This document shows, piece by piece, positions 61,823-64,000 of a stretch of DNA of 64,000 nucleotides (positions are counted from its first letter, which is position 1; the number at the start of each line of letters is the position of its first letter). The notes beneath the pieces were generated by a model. The model was not told the origin of the DNA. It worked only from the letters and a program-made list of their open reading frames with translations, and ran no database searches. The DNA comes from Bin87 sp965261195 (GTDB lineage Bacteria; Chloroflexota; Dehalococcoidia; Lucifugimonadales; UBA3495), in assembly GCA_965261195.1 (NCBI GenBank), contig CBDHDC010000001.1, positions 1-64,000 of the forward strand, given 5' to 3'. The position numbers and the translations under genes were made by a program.

Positions 61823-62331
61823 GTGGCCTACGCTGCCCGGCCGGACTTCGATGACGCTGACCCACTATGGCAGACCTGGGACGCAAGCCCCAACCCTGCC
61901 GTTGACGCCGGTCAGCCCATTGGCCTGGAAAAACTGGACTCCAAGGGCGAGGCGGGACGTTCGCCGTGCGACCACGAGTATGTCTGTGGCTGCTACGCTC
62001 AGGGCTATTCCGATGCCCTGCTGTCGATCCAGCCCCCGGCTTCGGACACGTTGCTGGACCAAGCCCGCCGGGCCGCCACGGAGGTTGCCCTCAGTGCCGG
62101 CGCAGAAGTCCGGCAAACCCAGGGGAGGAACCGGGTGACGCCGCAGGCCCGGTGGTCCACCTGCGGCAGTTGCTGACCGCCGCGGGCATTGCCCTGAACC
62201 GGATGATGGAAGACTGGGGCCAGCCGGTAGATACCGGCGGCAAGGCCCCGGAAGTCCTGATTGCGATGCGTCGGACGCAGGCGGCGCTGGACCAGGCATC
62301 CGACGCCGCGGCGGGCATCTGCCTGCCCTGA
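61823..62331 (+). pseudogene. Hypothetical gene, frameshifted
   Basis: The frame from GTG 61823 reads YAARPDFDDADPLWQTWDAS, SPCDHEYVCGCYAQGYSDAL and ARRAATEVALSAGAEVRQT; one base out near 62110 it continues as GEEPGDAAGPVVHLRQLLTA, NRMMEDWGQPVDTGG and RRTQAALDQASDAAAG to a stop at 62331. The two halves overlap and look like one protein of about 170 residues. Upstream frames (near 61640-61735, PLAYEETWEHRYTAAETWRI) may be its true start. No family recognised. Confidence 0.4.
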
Positions 62332-62576
62332 GACTGCCGTAGGGGCTGCTGGGTTATCCATCCGGGTATAAGCGTGCGGACACCGACTTCGACCGCCTGC
62401 CTGCGATAACCTGTCTGGACCCCATCCGCATCGGGGAATGAGGCGATTCCATCCAGCCCCGGGGGAATTCTGAAGCCGCTCAATCCACGGGCCTGCGGCC
62501 GGGAGGCTGGCCAGACTCGTGGAGGCCTGCAGCTTGTGGGTAAGGTGAGCGAATACAGGGATGAGTGATTCCGATA
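62332..62576. other. Short gap
   Basis: No gene or motif recognised in these 245 bases. Confidence 0.4.
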
Positions 62577-62822
62577 ATGACGACTCGACAGAACGACCCC
62601 GAAACGATTCGCGAAGAAGGTGTCAATGCTCTTCTGAATCAGTTGCTCCGCAACCGAGGCATATCGGCAAGGGCAGAGCGCCGCAGCCGGGAGGGTGCGC
62701 CCGATATCCGCGTTGATTTGAGAAGCGGCGACCTGGTCATTCTGGAATGCAAGTGGGACGGCTCGGCCGGTCTCCTGGAAAACCAGTTTGATGAACGCTT
62801 GAGAGAGTCCTGTGAGGTCTGA
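62577..62822 (+). CDS. Short PD-(D/E)XK nuclease-like protein, probably truncated
   Basis: 81 residues from ATG 62577 (MTTRQNDPETIREEGVNALL). APDIRVDLRSGDLVILECKW gives the D...ExK catalytic signature of a restriction-type nuclease, followed by a helix (NQFDERLRE) and a stop. Families with this domain are usually several hundred residues long, so the C-terminus is probably lost. An upstream GTG at 62565 is an alternative start. Same direction as the next genes. Confidence 0.55.
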   Translation: MTTRQNDPETIREEGVNALLNQLLRNRGISARAERRSREGAPDIRVDLRSGDLVILECKWDGSAGLLENQFDERLRESCEV

Positions 62823-62826
62823 GGAC

Positions 62827-62854
62827 CCGTGAGCAACGGCCCGTGAGCAACGGC
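62827..62854. repeat. 14-bp tandem duplication before a gene start
   Basis: CCGTGAGCAACGGC occurs twice in a row, placing two GTG triplets shortly upstream of the ATG at 62867. Confidence 0.7.
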
Positions 62855-62866
62855 AAGGAGAGAGAA

Positions 62867-63256
62867 ATGAGCGCAAGCCAAGGAGCCGGGGACCAGTCCC
62901 AGCCGAGAATCAAGCACACCCCGCACGGGGTCAGGCTGATCATCCAGCCCAACGGTCCGCCCCGCGTGGAGGTCCAGTACGAGAGCGGGGAGCTGGGCAA
63001 ACTCACGGGATTCATCGACCACATCTCGACGCTGAGCATGCGGAGCTGGCAGATCAACGCGATGACCCAGCAGGAGGGCGGCCAGCATCATCCCATCATG
63101 GACAACCCCAGGAGGTTCGGCAGCCTGGCCGGCGCGCTGGAGGAGCTGGACCGGACGATTCAGAGGATGGAAGAGGTATGCCGCGGTATCTCGAAGAGGG
63201 AGAACCGCATGATGGAAGAAGCGCTGGCGGAGTTCGACAGCATACCGGCAGGCTGA
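62867..63256 (+). CDS. Hypothetical protein upstream of family member 3
   Basis: A 129-residue protein. ATG 62867 is preferred because AAGGAG lies seven bases upstream. The middle is beta-rich (HGVRLIIQPNGPPRVEVQYE) and the end helical with heptads (ALEELDRTIQRMEEVCRGIS). No known family. Codon use and ribosome binding site are convincing. It is probably co-transcribed with the neighbouring genes. Confidence 0.65.
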   Translation: MSASQGAGDQSQPRIKHTPHGVRLIIQPNGPPRVEVQYESGELGKLTGFIDHISTLSMRSWQINAMTQQEGGQHHPIMDNPRRFGSLAGALEELDRTIQRMEEVCRGISKRENRMMEEALAEFDSIPAG

Positions 63257-63448
63257 CCACACCGGGGCAGAACGCGCCAGGATGCCCAAAACGGGCAGGC
63301 AACTGCAATCAGTGGTTTATGGGCGGATTGGACAGGATGAGGCCCGAAACGGGCTGCCCAGAACCGCCAGGAGACTCCCGGCGCGGCCCCCTGAGGGTTT
63401 CCGGGAGGAATTCCGGGAGAAACCGGGAAACCCGGCAGGAGAGAGAAC

Positions 63449-64000
63449 ATGGAGATCATGGATATGGTGGGGTGGCCCGCAACCCCGGGGCCGGTCAGAC
63501 TGAGCCGGGCGGAGGCCGTGATCAGCGGGGATGCCCACCGGGACAGAAGCCTCCTGGACGACGGGAAAGCGCTGCCGGACGAGGCCCGCCGGGATGCCCG
63601 GATGCTGCTGGGAATGCTGGAGATCATGGACTTCAGCGCCTGGGCCCACGGGGAGGCCGGGAGACTCGTCCGGGCCGGGCGGATCAACAGCGCGCTGGAC
63701 ATCGCTGAGGTCGCGCTCCAGGGAACCTCGGAGCGGTTCATCGGAACGGTCATCCATCTCACCGAGGGAACCAGCGAACAGGAAGAGTACATCCTCACGC
63801 TGCTCTACCGGGACCCCGAGTGGGCCGGGCTGAACCAGAACCTGCCCCAGCGCCGCAACATGGCGGTCCGGATCTTTGGGAGGATCAACCCAACGGAGGA
63901 CCCCGCGATGATCATCGCGGCCCCGGCGTGGGCCGCCAGAACGGGCAATAAGGCATATTCCGCTACTCAGCCCGCCGGTGATCTGGGCCGGGCGATTCAC
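63449..64000 (+). CDS. Member 3 of the unrecognised three-copy protein family (runs off right edge)
   Basis: ATG 63449 follows CAGGAGAG and the frame stays open for 184 codons to the window end. It begins MEIMDMVGWPATPGPVRLSR, and shares with member 1 (46545) the blocks RRDARMLLG, RFIGTVIHLTEG and LLYRDPEWAGLNQNLP followed by MAVRIFGR. Unlike member 1, the N-terminal W-P-x-T-P-G element occurs once. The last 25 codons seem less conserved, so the end may be near or damaged. Function unknown. Confidence 0.65.
   Translation, partial: MEIMDMVGWPATPGPVRLSRAEAVISGDAHRDRSLLDDGKALPDEARRDARMLLGMLEIMDFSAWAHGEAGRLVRAGRINSALDIAEVALQGTSERFIGTVIHLTEGTSEQEEYILTLLYRDPEWAGLNQNLPQRRNMAVRIFGRINPTEDPAMIIAAPAWAARTGNKAYSATQPAGDLGRAIH

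Noticed and set aside
62337..62576. Attachment site at the edge of the plasmid-like region
   Set aside because: No direct repeat matching another border and no integrase gene or tRNA was found.

Overview
GC-rich bacterial (meta)genomic fragment. It contains no rRNA, tRNA or ribosomal protein gene, so taxonomy can only be inferred. The mix of genes (a flavin monooxygenase/FAD oxidoreductase/SMP-30/polysaccharide deacetylase catabolic island, a DUF2236 remnant, IS1380/IS630/IS1182 elements, a wHTH-DnaA_N replication protein) fits a Chloroflexota lineage such as the SAR202/Dehalococcoidia-type groups; confidence is moderate. Start codons are often GTG/TTG and many genes have AAGGAG-type ribosome binding sites.

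Layout. 0-9.7 kb: accessory DNA with an FRG-TPR protein, a decayed IS1380 copy, a coiled-coil tail-anchored protein, a frameshifted FAD oxidoreductase, a candidate structured non-coding RNA (7.6-7.9 kb), resolvase remnants and a DUF2442/DUF4160 pair. 9.9-16.9 kb: a sugar-nucleotide epimerase facing a tightly overlapping four-gene operon (GT4 glycosyltransferase, radical SAM/SPASM enzyme, a three-domain dioxygenase-WG repeat-O-methyltransferase fusion, and a histidine phosphatase) that looks like a small tailoring or biosynthetic locus. 17.5-25.4 kb: a helicase IV-like enzyme with a nuclease insert, several gene remnants, a CDF cation efflux pump and an alpha/beta hydrolase. 25.5-26.2 kb: a head-to-tail chain of miniature transposons. 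26.5-32.8 kb: a catabolic island ending in a short-chain dehydrogenase cut by IS630. 34-38 kb: a large single-chain restriction-modification enzyme. 38.5-47.5 kb: a hydroxyacid dehydrogenase followed by an insertion-rich graveyard of truncated genes. 48.7-49.9 kb: two small orphan CRISPR arrays separated by two small genes. 50-64 kb: plasmid-like DNA (NERD protein, primase remnant, AT-rich repeat region, broken Phd/VapC, wHTH-DnaA_N Rep, ParA with a ribbon-helix-helix partner, and a conserved motif repeated three times).

Three themes stand out. First, at least 15 miniature inverted-repeat elements in several families occur, often fused end to end through a shared TA, and some carry the same ends as a full IS630 copy. 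Second, a small unrecognised protein family occurs three times (46.5, 59.1 and 63.4 kb) among defence- and plasmid-type genes. Third, single-base frameshifts affect many otherwise well-conserved genes, which means either real decay or indel errors in the assembly; products of those genes should be read with that caveat.
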